Positions 1 through 7,794 of a stretch of 55,312 nt of DNA are shown in pieces (positions within the stretch are counted from its first letter, which is position 1; each line of letters opens with the position of its first letter). Under the pieces are notes generated by a model. It did not search any database, was not told the origin of the DNA, and saw only the letters and a program-made list of their open reading frames with translations. The position numbers and the translations under genes are program-made. Source of the DNA: an uncultured Bacteroides sp. (GTDB taxonomy: Bacteria; Bacteroidota; Bacteroidia; Bacteroidales; Bacteroidaceae); the NCBI GenBank assembly GCA_949289345.1, contig CASENS010000102.1, positions 1 through 55,312 of the forward strand, written 5' to 3'.

Positions 1-78
1 ATATAGGCTCGCACCTTGCACTTGAAAAAAGGCTGAAAAAAATATTGTCAAGAACTTGCATGTTTCAAAAATGTGTAG

Positions 79-86
79 TACTTTTG
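79..86 (+). promoter_or_regulatory. Bacteroides-type -7 box of a candidate small RNA
   Basis: TACTTTTG matches the Bacteroides -7 consensus TAnnTTTG. A TTG lies about 20 bases upstream at 56-58, near the expected -33 position. No reading frame follows before the terminator at 278-315, so it probably drives a non-coding RNA starting near 93. Confidence 0.5.
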
Positions 87-92
87 CACTCG

Positions 93-316
93 CAATCGAA
101 AGGTGACACGATGGTGTCATAAGCTACGAAAATTGACAAGATGAAATCGTAACCAAGTCGTAACCATTAAATTTTAGGTTACGCATAAGTTACTGATTAA
201 AAAGATATTATAAGCGGCAGGTACGATTACCGTACGCACCGCTTACGAAAAAAGACTGAAATAAGAAAGTCTAAGACAATATCCTCAAAGTCAGTAACTT
301 TGGGGATATTTTTTTG
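93..316 (+). ncRNA. candidate structured small RNA
   Basis: There is no convincing reading frame, but the stretch lies between a -7 box and a strong terminator and is rich in hairpins. TGACAC/GTGTCA pairs at 104-119. CGTAACC/GGTTACG pairs at 159-183. TAAGCGG/CCGCTTA at 211-245 has an inner GTACG/CGTAC stem. AGACT/AGTCT pairs at 253-272. In addition AAGTTACTGA at 187-196 is the exact reverse complement of TCAGTAACTT at 291-300, which is the loop and 3' arm start of the terminator. The closing helix would enclose the last two hairpins as a three-way junction and is mutually exclusive with the terminator. I could not match it to a named RNA family. A cis-acting leader is less likely, since the next gene starts 259 bases after the terminator and has its own promoter. 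Confidence 0.5.
278..315 (+). terminator. rho-independent terminator
   Basis: AATATCCTCAAAG (278-290) pairs with CTTTGGGGATATT (298-310) over 13 pairs including one G-U, with a 7-base loop, followed by a run of T. It ends the candidate RNA just upstream. Confidence 0.85.
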
Positions 317-458
317 TTATACCATGACAGATGAATACCCCGTTGGAAGTCGAAAATCGGACAAATAAATCCTTATTCATAAAACAGAGATGCACAAATC
401 CAGTCCTATAAAATACCGGATTTTATAAAAAACAAGCAATGATTTCAACCAAAATCAT

Positions 459-466
459 TACCTTTG
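459..466 (+). promoter_or_regulatory. -7 box of the dehydrogenase gene
   Basis: TACCTTTG matches TAnnTTTG, 109 bases before the start codon at 575. The 5' leader would be about 100 bases. No clear Shine-Dalgarno precedes the ATG, which is common in Bacteroides. Confidence 0.55.
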
Positions 467-574
467 CATATTATCTTTATTATATAAAAGACATCATGTC
501 GGCATACAAAAAATCCGAATATATGAATTAGTAAGGATGAAAAAGTTTCAATATCAACAAAATAGTCAGCAACC

Positions 575-1531
575 ATGCATATAGTAGTACTGGACGGCTA
601 CGCCGCCAACCCCGGAGACCTTTCTTGGGACGAAATGAAGAAACTGGGTGAATGCACCATATACGACCGTACCTCACCCGCTGAAATACTGGAACGGGCA
701 CAAGGAGCCGAAATCCTGCTGACCAACAAAACGGTGCTCAACGCCGAAGTCATCAACGCCCTTTCCGCCCTACGCTACATCGGTGTGTTGGCCACAGGAT
801 ACAATATAGTTGATGCCGAAGCCGCACGGGCACGGGGCGTAATCGTAACCAACATCCCGGCTTACAGCACTGACTCCGTGGCGCAAATGGTATTTGCCCA
901 CCTGCTGAACATCTGCCAACAAGTGCAGCATCATTCCGAAGAAGTACGCAAAGGACGTTGGAGCAGCAATCCTGACTTTTGCTTTTGGGACACACCGCTC
1001 ATCGAGCTTCGGGGCAAGAAGATAGGTATTGTGGGGCTAGGTCACACCGGGTCGCGCACGGCACGCATCGCCATCGCCTTTGGTATGGAAGTGTATGCCT
1101 GTACCTCCAAATCCTCCTTCCAACTTCCTCATGAAATCAAGAAGATGGAACTGGACGAGCTGTTTGCCGAGTGCGACATCATCAGCCTGCATTGCCCGCT
1201 CACTCCAGACACCCGTGAGTTGGTCAACGCCCGCCGGCTGTCCTTGATGAAGCCCACAGCCATCCTCATCAACACCGGACGCGGTCCCTTGGTAAACGAA
1301 CAAGAATTGGCCGATGCCTTGAACGCAGGCCGCATCTACGCCGCCGGCCTGGATGTGCTGGCCCAGGAGCCTCCCCGTGCAGACAATCCTCTGCTCACCG
1401 CCCGCAACTGCTACATCACTCCGCACATAGCTTGGGCCAGCACTGCCGCCCGCGAACGCCTGATGCGTATAGCCGTGGATAATGTGAAAGCCTATTCAGA
1501 AGGAAAGCCCGTGAATGTAGTGAATAAATAG
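575..1531 (+). CDS. D-2-hydroxyacid dehydrogenase (glycerate dehydrogenase-like)
   Basis: This is an NAD-dependent dehydrogenase of the D-isomer 2-hydroxyacid family, which interconverts 2-hydroxy and 2-keto acids; the closest functional type is hydroxypyruvate reductase/glycerate dehydrogenase (HprA). In the 318-residue product the Rossmann motif GLGHTG is at 154-159. The catalytic set is complete: Arg236 in NTGRGPLVN, Glu265 in AQEPP and His284 in TPHIAW. An N-terminal substrate domain (1-100) and C-terminal return helix (290-318) give the usual length, and no ACT domain is present. It is cytoplasmic. The EEP gene follows after 34 bases on the same strand and may be cotranscribed, without an obvious shared role. 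The exact substrate is not decided by sequence; a second, ACT-less PGDH of the same superfamily sits at 44543-45463. Confidence 0.9.
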   Translation: MHIVVLDGYAANPGDLSWDEMKKLGECTIYDRTSPAEILERAQGAEILLTNKTVLNAEVINALSALRYIGVLATGYNIVDAEAARARGVIVTNIPAYSTDSVAQMVFAHLLNICQQVQHHSEEVRKGRWSSNPDFCFWDTPLIELRGKKIGIVGLGHTGSRTARIAIAFGMEVYACTSKSSFQLPHEIKKMELDELFAECDIISLHCPLTPDTRELVNARRLSLMKPTAILINTGRGPLVNEQELADALNAGRIYAAGLDVLAQEPPRADNPLLTARNCYITPHIAWASTAARERLMRIAVDNVKAYSEGKPVNVVNK

Positions 1532-1565
1532 AAATTAAATGATTCACTGATAAATAATCATTTAA

Positions 1566-2648
1566 ATGGGAAAAGCAGCCGTCAAAAACGTATTCTATGG
1601 GATACTCGTCATGGTCACTTGCCTATTGGCGACAGCCACTATCCTTGCCGCCTTTTCAGGTCGGTTCGAACCAGCCGGACATCCTTATATGGCCTTACTG
1701 GGTTTAGGATTGCCCTTACTTCTGATAACCGACCTACTCGTATCAGTGGCATGGGTTATAGCCCGTAAACGATGGGGCATAATACCTATCATAGCCATAG
1801 CCTGTAACTGGGGTTACCTATCAGCCACGTTTCAAATCCCTTGGTTTCAGCCGGGAAAAGACGATGCCCGCCATCAACTGAAAGTGGCCACGTACAATGT
1901 ACACAATTTCGGAGGAGAAATCACAGGTTATTCATGCAAGGAAATAGCCCGCTTGATGCGCGAAGAAGAAGTGGATGTGCTTTGCCTACAAGAGATGGGC
2001 GGAAACCGCTATTTCCCTACAGACAGCATTGTACGTACGTTCAGCCACTGGAAATATAGCTATTTGCCCGCAAATGACACGGCGCAAAGTCTTCCCATTG
2101 CCTTATTCAGCCGCTACCCTATCCGCGGACAACATTTCATCCCTCATCCGGACTCGTACAACAGCAGCTTGGTGTGCGACCTCCTTGTCGGCACGGACAC
2201 CATCCGCCTCTTGAATAATCATCTACAAACCACCAGTGTGAGTCAAAACCGACACAAATGGCAACGCGAACTGAATACCAATGACCGCAAGCGGGAAGTG
2301 GAAGCCATAGGGAATGTCGCGGGTACCCTCCTTGCAAACTTCATCAAACGCTCGGAACAGACCCAAGTTACCGCAGACATTGTACGCAGAAGCCCCTACC
2401 CCGTTATCCTCTGCGGTGATTTAAACTCCATTCCATCCTCCTATACCTATCATGTACTCTCAAGTTTATTGAAAGACGGGTTTAAAGAAGGCGGTACGGG
2501 ATATATGTACACGTACCGCCTCGCCAAACGCCTGTTGCGCATTGACTATGTATTCCATTCGCCGCAGTTGCGTTGCATTTCTTACCGTTCACCGAACTGG
2601 GACTTGTGCAGTGACCACAACCCTGTCTTGAGCGAACTCGTCTGGTAA
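1566..2648 (+). CDS. membrane-anchored endonuclease/exonuclease/phosphatase family protein
   Basis: The 360-residue product has three hydrophobic helices (about 10-30, 40-66 and 70-90) followed by an EEP domain, so it is a membrane-anchored metal-dependent phosphoesterase. The EEP fingerprint is complete: Asn111 (TYNVHNF), Glu143 (LQEMG), His219 (NNHLQ), Asp285 and Asn287 (GDLNS), and Asp350-His351 (SDHNPV) close to the C-terminus. Members of this fold cut nucleic acids, phosphoinositides or sphingomyelin, and sequence does not decide which. The N-terminal helices with a single C-terminal EEP domain are common in Bacteroidetes. A deleted second copy of this gene lies at 4734-4772, on the other side of the permease gene, sharing the first and last codons. 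The next gene is convergent, 62 bases away. Confidence 0.87.
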   Translation: MGKAAVKNVFYGILVMVTCLLATATILAAFSGRFEPAGHPYMALLGLGLPLLLITDLLVSVAWVIARKRWGIIPIIAIACNWGYLSATFQIPWFQPGKDDARHQLKVATYNVHNFGGEITGYSCKEIARLMREEEVDVLCLQEMGGNRYFPTDSIVRTFSHWKYSYLPANDTAQSLPIALFSRYPIRGQHFIPHPDSYNSSLVCDLLVGTDTIRLLNNHLQTTSVSQNRHKWQRELNTNDRKREVEAIGNVAGTLLANFIKRSEQTQVTADIVRRSPYPVILCGDLNSIPSSYTYHVLSSLLKDGFKEGGTGYMYTYRLAKRLLRIDYVFHSPQLRCISYRSPNWDLCSDHNPVLSELVW

Positions 2649-2710
2649 CGGATATCCTTTTGCTCTGTCATCCTAAACAGGGCTTTACGTCTTGTTTCGC
2701 ACGCTTCCCC

Positions 2711-4561
2711 TCAAAACGGGAACAGCAATGGAAGCACCACCACCATTACCAATCCCATAATGACCTGTAAAGGCAAGCCTACCTTGATGTAATCGGCAAA
2801 CGAATATTGTCCGGCAGGCATCACCAAGGCATTGGGCGGAGTGGAAAAGGGGGAGGCAAAACACATGCTCGCACCCACGGTTACAGCAAACAGAAAGGGA
2901 ACCGGGCTGACTCCCGTCTGAATGGCACTTTGTAAAGCGATGGGAGCCATCAATACCGCGGTAACGGTGTTGCTGATAAACATGGTCATGAGCGAAGTGG
3001 TAAAATACACCCCCGCCAACAATACCATAGGTCCGTATTCCCCCATGCTCCCCGCCAGCATGTCAGCCAGGTGTTGCGAGACACCCGTCTTTTCCAACGC
3101 CAAAGACATAGGCAGCATGGCGCCAAACAACACGATCGTTTCCCAGTTGATTGTCTTATAGGCAGCTTCCACACTGCGCAGGCATCCTGTCAGCACCATC
3201 AGCACAGCCGCTATCATTACAGCCGTAACAGGTGCCACCGGTATGAAGTCGAACACCATCATAGCCACCATCAGCACCATGATAGCCGCTGCCACAGGAG
3301 CCTTATAATCCAGCGTGACCTTAGCCGCTTCGGCCAGAGGCTGACCCAGTACGACCCAATTGTCCTCGTCATTCGACAGGCAGGCAATGTCCTCCCAGCG
3401 TCCCTGCACCAGCAGTACATCACCGTTATGCATCTTCTCGCTCCCCAAGTGCTGACGCAAATACTCTTTCTTTCGACGTATGGCCAGCACATTAACGTGG
3501 AACGTACGCCTGAAATCCACCTCCTTTATGGTACGTCCTATCATGCGCGATGAAGGCATCAACACGATTTCCGCAATGCCGATGTCATAAAAGGCCAGTC
3601 CGGCTTTCCCTTGCTCATTGGAGACATCGGGCATGCTCAGAGCAAAGTCCGCTGACAGGCGTTCCACTTGTACACGCTCACCGACGACGTACAGCATGTC
3701 CCCTTCTTCAAGCACCGTGTCCGACGCGGATAACTGAGCGACCGAGTGCAGGAAACGGGCCTGTGAATTCTTCTCCCTGCGCACTTCCAGGATGTCCACC
3801 CCGTAAGTGCGGCGCAAATCCATTTCCGCTATCGTACGTCCTATCACCCCTGATGCCGCCTCCACCCGCAGGCGGAACAGATTGTCCGTCAAATCATATT
3901 CCTTGGCCAACTGTCCCAGCGACTTGTTGCGCGAACCTTCCTCCGACTCTCCGACCTTTTTCTTGTCCGAAAGGAACCATTTAGTGGCAGGAAGAAGCAC
4001 TACGATACCCACACCCAAACAGACCAGTCCTACCGGCAAAAACGAAAAAAAGGAAAGAGGCTCATACCCCGCACCCGTCAGTACATCCTGTATGATGAGG
4101 TTGGGAGGCGTACCGATAAGCGTCATCATGCCTCCCATGCTGCTGGCAAAGGCAAGCGGCATGAGCAGCCGGCGGGAATTGATACCTGTACTGACGGCCA
4201 TACTTACTACAATGGGCAACATTAAGGCCACCGTACCCGTATTGCTTACAAAAGCTCCTATAAATGCCGTGGCAAGCATCACTAGCAGAAAAAGGCGCAA
4301 CTCGCTGCGACCGGACAGTTTCAGCAACCGGCTGCTTATCATTTTGGCCAATCCGGTCTGGAAGATAGCACCTCCCACCACGAACAAGCCTATCATCATG
4401 ATTACCACCGAATTGGAGAATCCTGACAATCCTTCCTCCGGTGTCAAGACATGAAATATGAGTAACAACAGCAGCGAGCACACCGCCACCAGATCTGAAC
4501 GTACTTTACCGCTCATGAAAAAGACAGCCGCAAGGGCCAGCACGGAAATCGTAATCCACAT
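2711..4561 (-). CDS. SLC13/DASS-family permease with two TrkA-C domains
   Basis: This is a polytopic inner-membrane carrier of the divalent anion:Na+ symporter type. About five or six helices (residues 1-205) lead into a soluble middle with two RCK_C/TrkA-C modules. Each module carries the pattern GRTI-x-E-(M/V)-D-(L/F)-RR and ends in a D(M/V)L(Y/L)V(V/Q)G strand; they span about 215-300 and 330-400. A second membrane half follows (410-616) with the SNTVTAVLMAPIAL and FSTPPNALVM hairpins typical of the family. TrkA-C domains often bind nucleotides or c-di-AMP and gate transport. Likely substrates are sulfate or dicarboxylates, but the substrate cannot be read from sequence. The ATG at 4561 is chosen; a TTG three codons upstream would give 619 residues. 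The gene is flanked by the EEP gene and its remnant. Confidence 0.88.
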   Translation of the reverse strand: MWITISVLALAAVFFMSGKVRSDLVAVCSLLLLLIFHVLTPEEGLSGFSNSVVIMMIGLFVVGGAIFQTGLAKMISSRLLKLSGRSELRLFLLVMLATAFIGAFVSNTGTVALMLPIVVSMAVSTGINSRRLLMPLAFASSMGGMMTLIGTPPNLIIQDVLTGAGYEPLSFFSFLPVGLVCLGVGIVVLLPATKWFLSDKKKVGESEEGSRNKSLGQLAKEYDLTDNLFRLRVEAASGVIGRTIAEMDLRRTYGVDILEVRREKNSQARFLHSVAQLSASDTVLEEGDMLYVVGERVQVERLSADFALSMPDVSNEQGKAGLAFYDIGIAEIVLMPSSRMIGRTIKEVDFRRTFHVNVLAIRRKKEYLRQHLGSEKMHNGDVLLVQGRWEDIACLSNDEDNWVVLGQPLAEAAKVTLDYKAPVAAAIMVLMVAMMVFDFIPVAPVTAVMIAAVLMVLTGCLRSVEAAYKTINWETIVLFGAMLPMSLALEKTGVSQHLADMLAGSMGEYGPMVLLAGVYFTTSLMTMFISNTVTAVLMAPIALQSAIQTGVSPVPFLFAVTVGASMCFASPFSTPPNALVMPAGQYSFADYIKVGLPLQVIMGLVMVVVLPLLFPF

Positions 4562-4599
4562 GAAGTACAATAGTTTTATTTGAACTGATTAACTATGCG

Positions 4600-4607
4600 C
4601 AAAGATA
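4600..4607 (-). promoter_or_regulatory. -7 box of the SLC13 permease
   Basis: On the minus strand TATCTTTG matches TAnnTTTG, 39 bases before the ATG at 4561. Confidence 0.55.
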
Positions 4608-4692
4608 CGGATATTCCGCCACTTTTACCAATATTTGTCAGAGCAATTCGCCCGAAGAACATCAAAAAGACAGATTTACCGAGTTTCATGTT

Positions 4693-4700
4693 TACTTTTG
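4693..4700 (+). promoter_or_regulatory. -7 box in front of the EEP remnant
   Basis: TACTTTTG on the plus strand lies 34 bases before the ATG of the 13-codon remnant. If active it would transcribe the remnant and run antisense into the nuclease gene at 4778. Confidence 0.45.
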
Positions 4701-4733
4701 CCATGCCAATAAAACATTTATAGCAAGTAATCC

Positions 4734-4772
4734 ATGGGAAAGACAGCCGTCTTGAGCGAACTCGTCTGGTAA
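4734..4772 (+). pseudogene. 13-codon deletion remnant of an EEP-family gene
   Basis: The reading frame MGKTAVLSELVW-stop joins the first six codons of the EEP gene at 1566 (16 of 18 bases identical, encoding MGKAAV there) to its last six codons and stop. From 4749 to 4773 the sequence is identical over 25 bases to 2625-2649. The join falls on the shared trinucleotide GTC, as expected for a deletion between short homologies that removed about 345 codons. The remnant is in the same orientation as the parent and about 3.1 kb away, with the permease gene in between. A -7 box and ATG are retained, so a 12-residue peptide could still be made. Confidence 0.8.
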
Positions 4773-4777
4773 CAAAG

Positions 4778-5785
4778 TTACCAAGCCCAATCCGCTTCAC
4801 TCCACGCGCTTTCTACCTCGTCCTCTACCGCATCGGGCAGATTACAGAAGAAATCCAGCCCCGTGTTCTTTTCCAGCTCGTCAATACTTAGGGCATATTT
4901 CTTCATCACATCCGAAGGCGCAAATTCATCGTATTCATACCCGTAATCATCCCGATGCTCCATCCAGAAGCCTATGGCATAGAAATCATTACCCTTCTGA
5001 GCCAGTACTGCTATAAAATAATATTTCGGACAAGCCAACCCGCGAATGGTCAATCCATTTTCATCTGTTTTTGGAAGCACTCCGTCATTTCCGTTTCGCG
5101 TACCGGTAAAACTCACTAACAGTTGGTCCAGCGTTCCGCCCTTGGTCACATACACCTTGTCAAATGCTTCCGAACGGCCCCAATCCTGTACCAATATCTC
5201 GAACGAAGCCCAAAAACCACCATTGAACGAACTCATCATCGGGCTCATGTTGCTGTAGTAATAAGTCTGTTCATTGGCTTCCGCAGAAAACTTCCGGTCG
5301 TTGGAAGCGCACAAGTGCCCTTTGTCGAAACCATCGCTCTTATGGTCAGCCTCCGTAGGGCAGGTACCTTCCGGCACCAACGGATCGGTAGCCCATTCCT
5401 CATTCCTCCCGGTCGTGTTTTGCTTTGTAACGTCATCGAAGCTGAATGCTATCCAGGCGGCATGACGCTTCTCCGCATTCCATTCCAAAGCATAATTCAG
5501 CATCTGTGCATTATTGTAGTCAACAGTATGCTCCACGTAAGTATTCTCTGAATTGAGATGAGGCACGGAATAGTCAGTGACAAACGCTTGGCCTTCCACA
5601 GGCAGATTGGCATTGGCGTTTGCATCAACCGTCGGTTCTTCGGGTTCTTCGGGTTCTTCGGGCTCTTCGGGCTCTTCCTTAGGAGGCGTTATTTCTTGCT
5701 CAGAGGAAATCGGATTATCTTTTCCGCAAGCATATATCAGTCCTAAACTAAGACATATAAATAAAAAGCGATATAATATCTTCAT
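4778..5785 (-). CDS. DNA/RNA non-specific endonuclease, lipoprotein
   Basis: This is a NucA/EndA-type beta-beta-alpha-metal nuclease predicted to be secreted and lipid-anchored, degrading extracellular DNA and RNA. The 335-residue product begins with a lipoprotein signal (residues 1-20, LIYAC, lipid on Cys20). A Glu/Pro linker follows at 38-51. The nuclease core has DKGH at 154-157 with His157 as general base (the family usually has DRGH), and the SSFNGGFW segment at 185-192 carries the metal-binding Asn188. The linker is encoded by five 9-bp tandem repeats (5634-5678), a site where length can vary in frame. The ATG at 5785 is preferred over the TTG two codons upstream. The gene follows the receptor/lipoprotein pair on the same strand, but a terminator at 5812-5842 separates them, so cotranscription would need readthrough. 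Confidence 0.9.
   Translation of the reverse strand: MKILYRFLFICLSLGLIYACGKDNPISSEQEITPPKEEPEEPEEPEEPEEPTVDANANANLPVEGQAFVTDYSVPHLNSENTYVEHTVDYNNAQMLNYALEWNAEKRHAAWIAFSFDDVTKQNTTGRNEEWATDPLVPEGTCPTEADHKSDGFDKGHLCASNDRKFSAEANEQTYYYSNMSPMMSSFNGGFWASFEILVQDWGRSEAFDKVYVTKGGTLDQLLVSFTGTRNGNDGVLPKTDENGLTIRGLACPKYYFIAVLAQKGNDFYAIGFWMEHRDDYGYEYDEFAPSDVMKKYALSIDELEKNTGLDFFCNLPDAVEDEVESAWSEADWAW
5634..5678 (-). repeat. 9-bp tandem repeat (x5) coding for Glu-Glu-Pro
   Basis: Five consecutive 9-base units (GGTTCTTCG three times, then two variants with GGC) encode a Glu-Glu-Pro linker of the nuclease. Unit gain or loss would keep the frame and only change linker length. Confidence 0.9.
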
Positions 5786-5811
5786 ATACAAACTGTATTA
5801 ATCATAGGCAA

Positions 5812-5842
5812 AAAAGGTGATGCTTTGCACATCACCCTTTTT
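5812..5842 (-). terminator. terminator after the choice-of-anchor-J lipoprotein
   Basis: GGTGATG (5816-5822) pairs with CATCACC (5830-5836), bordered by A and T runs on either side, so it can work in both directions. It follows the lipoprotein stop codon at 5867 by about 25 bases. Confidence 0.75.
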
Positions 5843-5866
5843 ACCAAAATTATTGGGACAATAAAT

Positions 5867-7771
5867 TTAATTCGTCTCCTTCAAGCTGCCTTCCACATAA
5901 GTGAACTGTCCTACGCCCGTCACTTTATATTGGATAGTCCACATCGTAGTAACTCCATCGTAGATACCGAAGTTAATCGTATAAATAATTTCGATACCTT
6001 CTATCGGAGCTACATCAGCATAAAGCACTTCCAATGCATGCGGGAAAGCTTCAGGTAAACGTTCCCACATCAAATTCGTAATCTCTTCGTCACTCAAACC
6101 ATTGTATGTGCCTTGTCCTTTCCATGCGCTGACACGGAAATCGAAATTATTCTGATAAGCCGAGCCACCGTAATAATAATCATTATTGCCGTACCCTGTT
6201 ACATATTCCGGGAAATTGTCATCCACCCAATCAGTAATCAATTGATAGAAAGTAGATGAAAACTCAATACCCTTGCCAACTTCCAATGTAATGGTAGTAC
6301 TCGGATTATAACACCATTCACCTCCGGTCATAACAAATTGTTCAGTCACTACCGTAAGAGCGGCAGATTGCCATGAACCGGCCTTATAAGTATAACTGCT
6401 GCATTGCACAGTTGTATTCTCACCGTCATAATATTTATAAGCGATGGTATAAGAGTCTTCTTCCTGAGCATACGGATAAGTCTGAGCTAAATAAGCGGGT
6501 AAATAGTTATCCGGCAACATTGTGTTGCTCAGATTACCATAATTGCTTCCCATAGCCTGATAATCGGCACCATCAAGTGACAAAGCATCGTTGTATATTT
6601 GCCATTGTGATCCGTCGAAACGGAAGAGGTCACTCATAGCTGCTGTTTCAAGGTCGACAGCAGTACCCGATGCTCCTTTTATCACCACATTGTCTATCTG
6701 AACCGTTGTAGTAGCCGATTCATTATCTCCGTTATAACGGAAAGCGATGTAAATCTCCTTACCAGCCAGTGAAGATAAGTCGTAATCGCAAACATTACCC
6801 AGTGTACCATACGTGCCCGATGGAACTGGAATCTCTACTGCATCCGAAATATCCACCCAATCGGCAGCTGCTACAGTTTCTTTATCGAAGTTTGGCAGTT
6901 GGGATGCTTCTATATAAAGCAAGCTGACACGCCCGCCTTCTTCTCTATAATTCCCATAACAAGCGTCAAAAGTCAGACTCATACCCGATTCTACCGTAAT
7001 CTTCGGTGTAATCATATACGATTCCAACACTCCGGCCTTATGCCCATATGAACTCTGTTGCAAATAGGAATTACCACTATAAATACGACCAGACCAAGCA
7101 TAAGTACCAACAGTTACAACATTTTGCCATCCGGGAACTTCTGCCGTGTACACAGTTTCATTCCAAAAACCTTCAAAATCTTCATCCAGTGCAGGAGCTG
7201 AACCTGTAGGTTCGTTTTCGGAATAGTCATAGTCTACAAGCACCATATCCCCCTCCTGTGCCTCGGGACGCGCGTTAGCCAGGATTTCAGGCACAAAACG
7301 AGAAGCGCTTACAGAAGGCGTAAAGAAGTTATTCGCCACACCTTCCCAAGCAAGCATATAATCATCAGCACTTACCGTGTACATAGTAGCGGCATTGATT
7401 GCACGCTCTGTATCCGTATAAGGGAGGCGTTTGTTATAAGTAACACGAATAGCCGAGCCTTCATCCCCAGAGAACCAGTTTTCCATAAGGAAAGCAGGCA
7501 AATAGTCGGAAGCAGGCAATTCATCTGTAAAAGCCATTGAGGTTTTCAATGCGGAAAGTTGGTCTTCTACACCATTGGCTTCAGCCAAATCTTTATTGGC
7601 TTTCAAGTCCGCAATACTCGTATAATCCTCAGCCGTTAATGTATAATCTTTCGTAAAGACATTGGTCGGATGATCGAACTGTTCAATACCTTCAAAATTA
7701 TCTTCCACATAGTCGCAGGAACCCAATACCAGCAATGAGGTTACCAACGGAAGTATATATTTCTTTTTCAT
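5867..7771 (-). CDS. choice-of-anchor J domain lipoprotein, receptor partner
   Basis: This is a 634-residue predicted surface lipoprotein: a short signal with lipobox VLGSC places the lipid on the Cys about 20 residues in. The middle of the protein has a choice-of-anchor-J (jelly-roll) domain, visible as an aromatic strand pattern around the CYGNYREEGG and FRYNGDN segments and ending in IDNVVIKG. The rest is rich in Tyr, Asp and Trp, as in extracellular binding proteins. It starts 23 bases after the TonB receptor stop, so the two are almost certainly one operon. It occupies the position of a SusD-like partner but has no SusD/RagB features. I infer that it helps capture a ligand for the receptor; the ligand is unknown. 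An ATG three codons upstream (7780) is an alternative start. Confidence 0.75.
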   Translation of the reverse strand: MKKKYILPLVTSLLVLGSCDYVEDNFEGIEQFDHPTNVFTKDYTLTAEDYTSIADLKANKDLAEANGVEDQLSALKTSMAFTDELPASDYLPAFLMENWFSGDEGSAIRVTYNKRLPYTDTERAINAATMYTVSADDYMLAWEGVANNFFTPSVSASRFVPEILANARPEAQEGDMVLVDYDYSENEPTGSAPALDEDFEGFWNETVYTAEVPGWQNVVTVGTYAWSGRIYSGNSYLQQSSYGHKAGVLESYMITPKITVESGMSLTFDACYGNYREEGGRVSLLYIEASQLPNFDKETVAAADWVDISDAVEIPVPSGTYGTLGNVCDYDLSSLAGKEIYIAFRYNGDNESATTTVQIDNVVIKGASGTAVDLETAAMSDLFRFDGSQWQIYNDALSLDGADYQAMGSNYGNLSNTMLPDNYLPAYLAQTYPYAQEEDSYTIAYKYYDGENTTVQCSSYTYKAGSWQSAALTVVTEQFVMTGGEWCYNPSTTITLEVGKGIEFSSTFYQLITDWVDDNFPEYVTGYGNNDYYYGGSAYQNNFDFRVSAWKGQGTYNGLSDEEITNLMWERLPEAFPHALEVLYADVAPIEGIEIIYTINFGIYDGVTTMWTIQYKVTGVGQFTYVEGSLKETN

Positions 7772-7794
7772 ATATATCATTCTTTAATGGACGG

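Noticed and set aside
4576-4800. A 74-codon minus-strand frame between the permease and nuclease genes
   Set aside because: It overlaps the EEP remnant and promoters of neighbours, has no ribosome-binding site and no recognisable domain.
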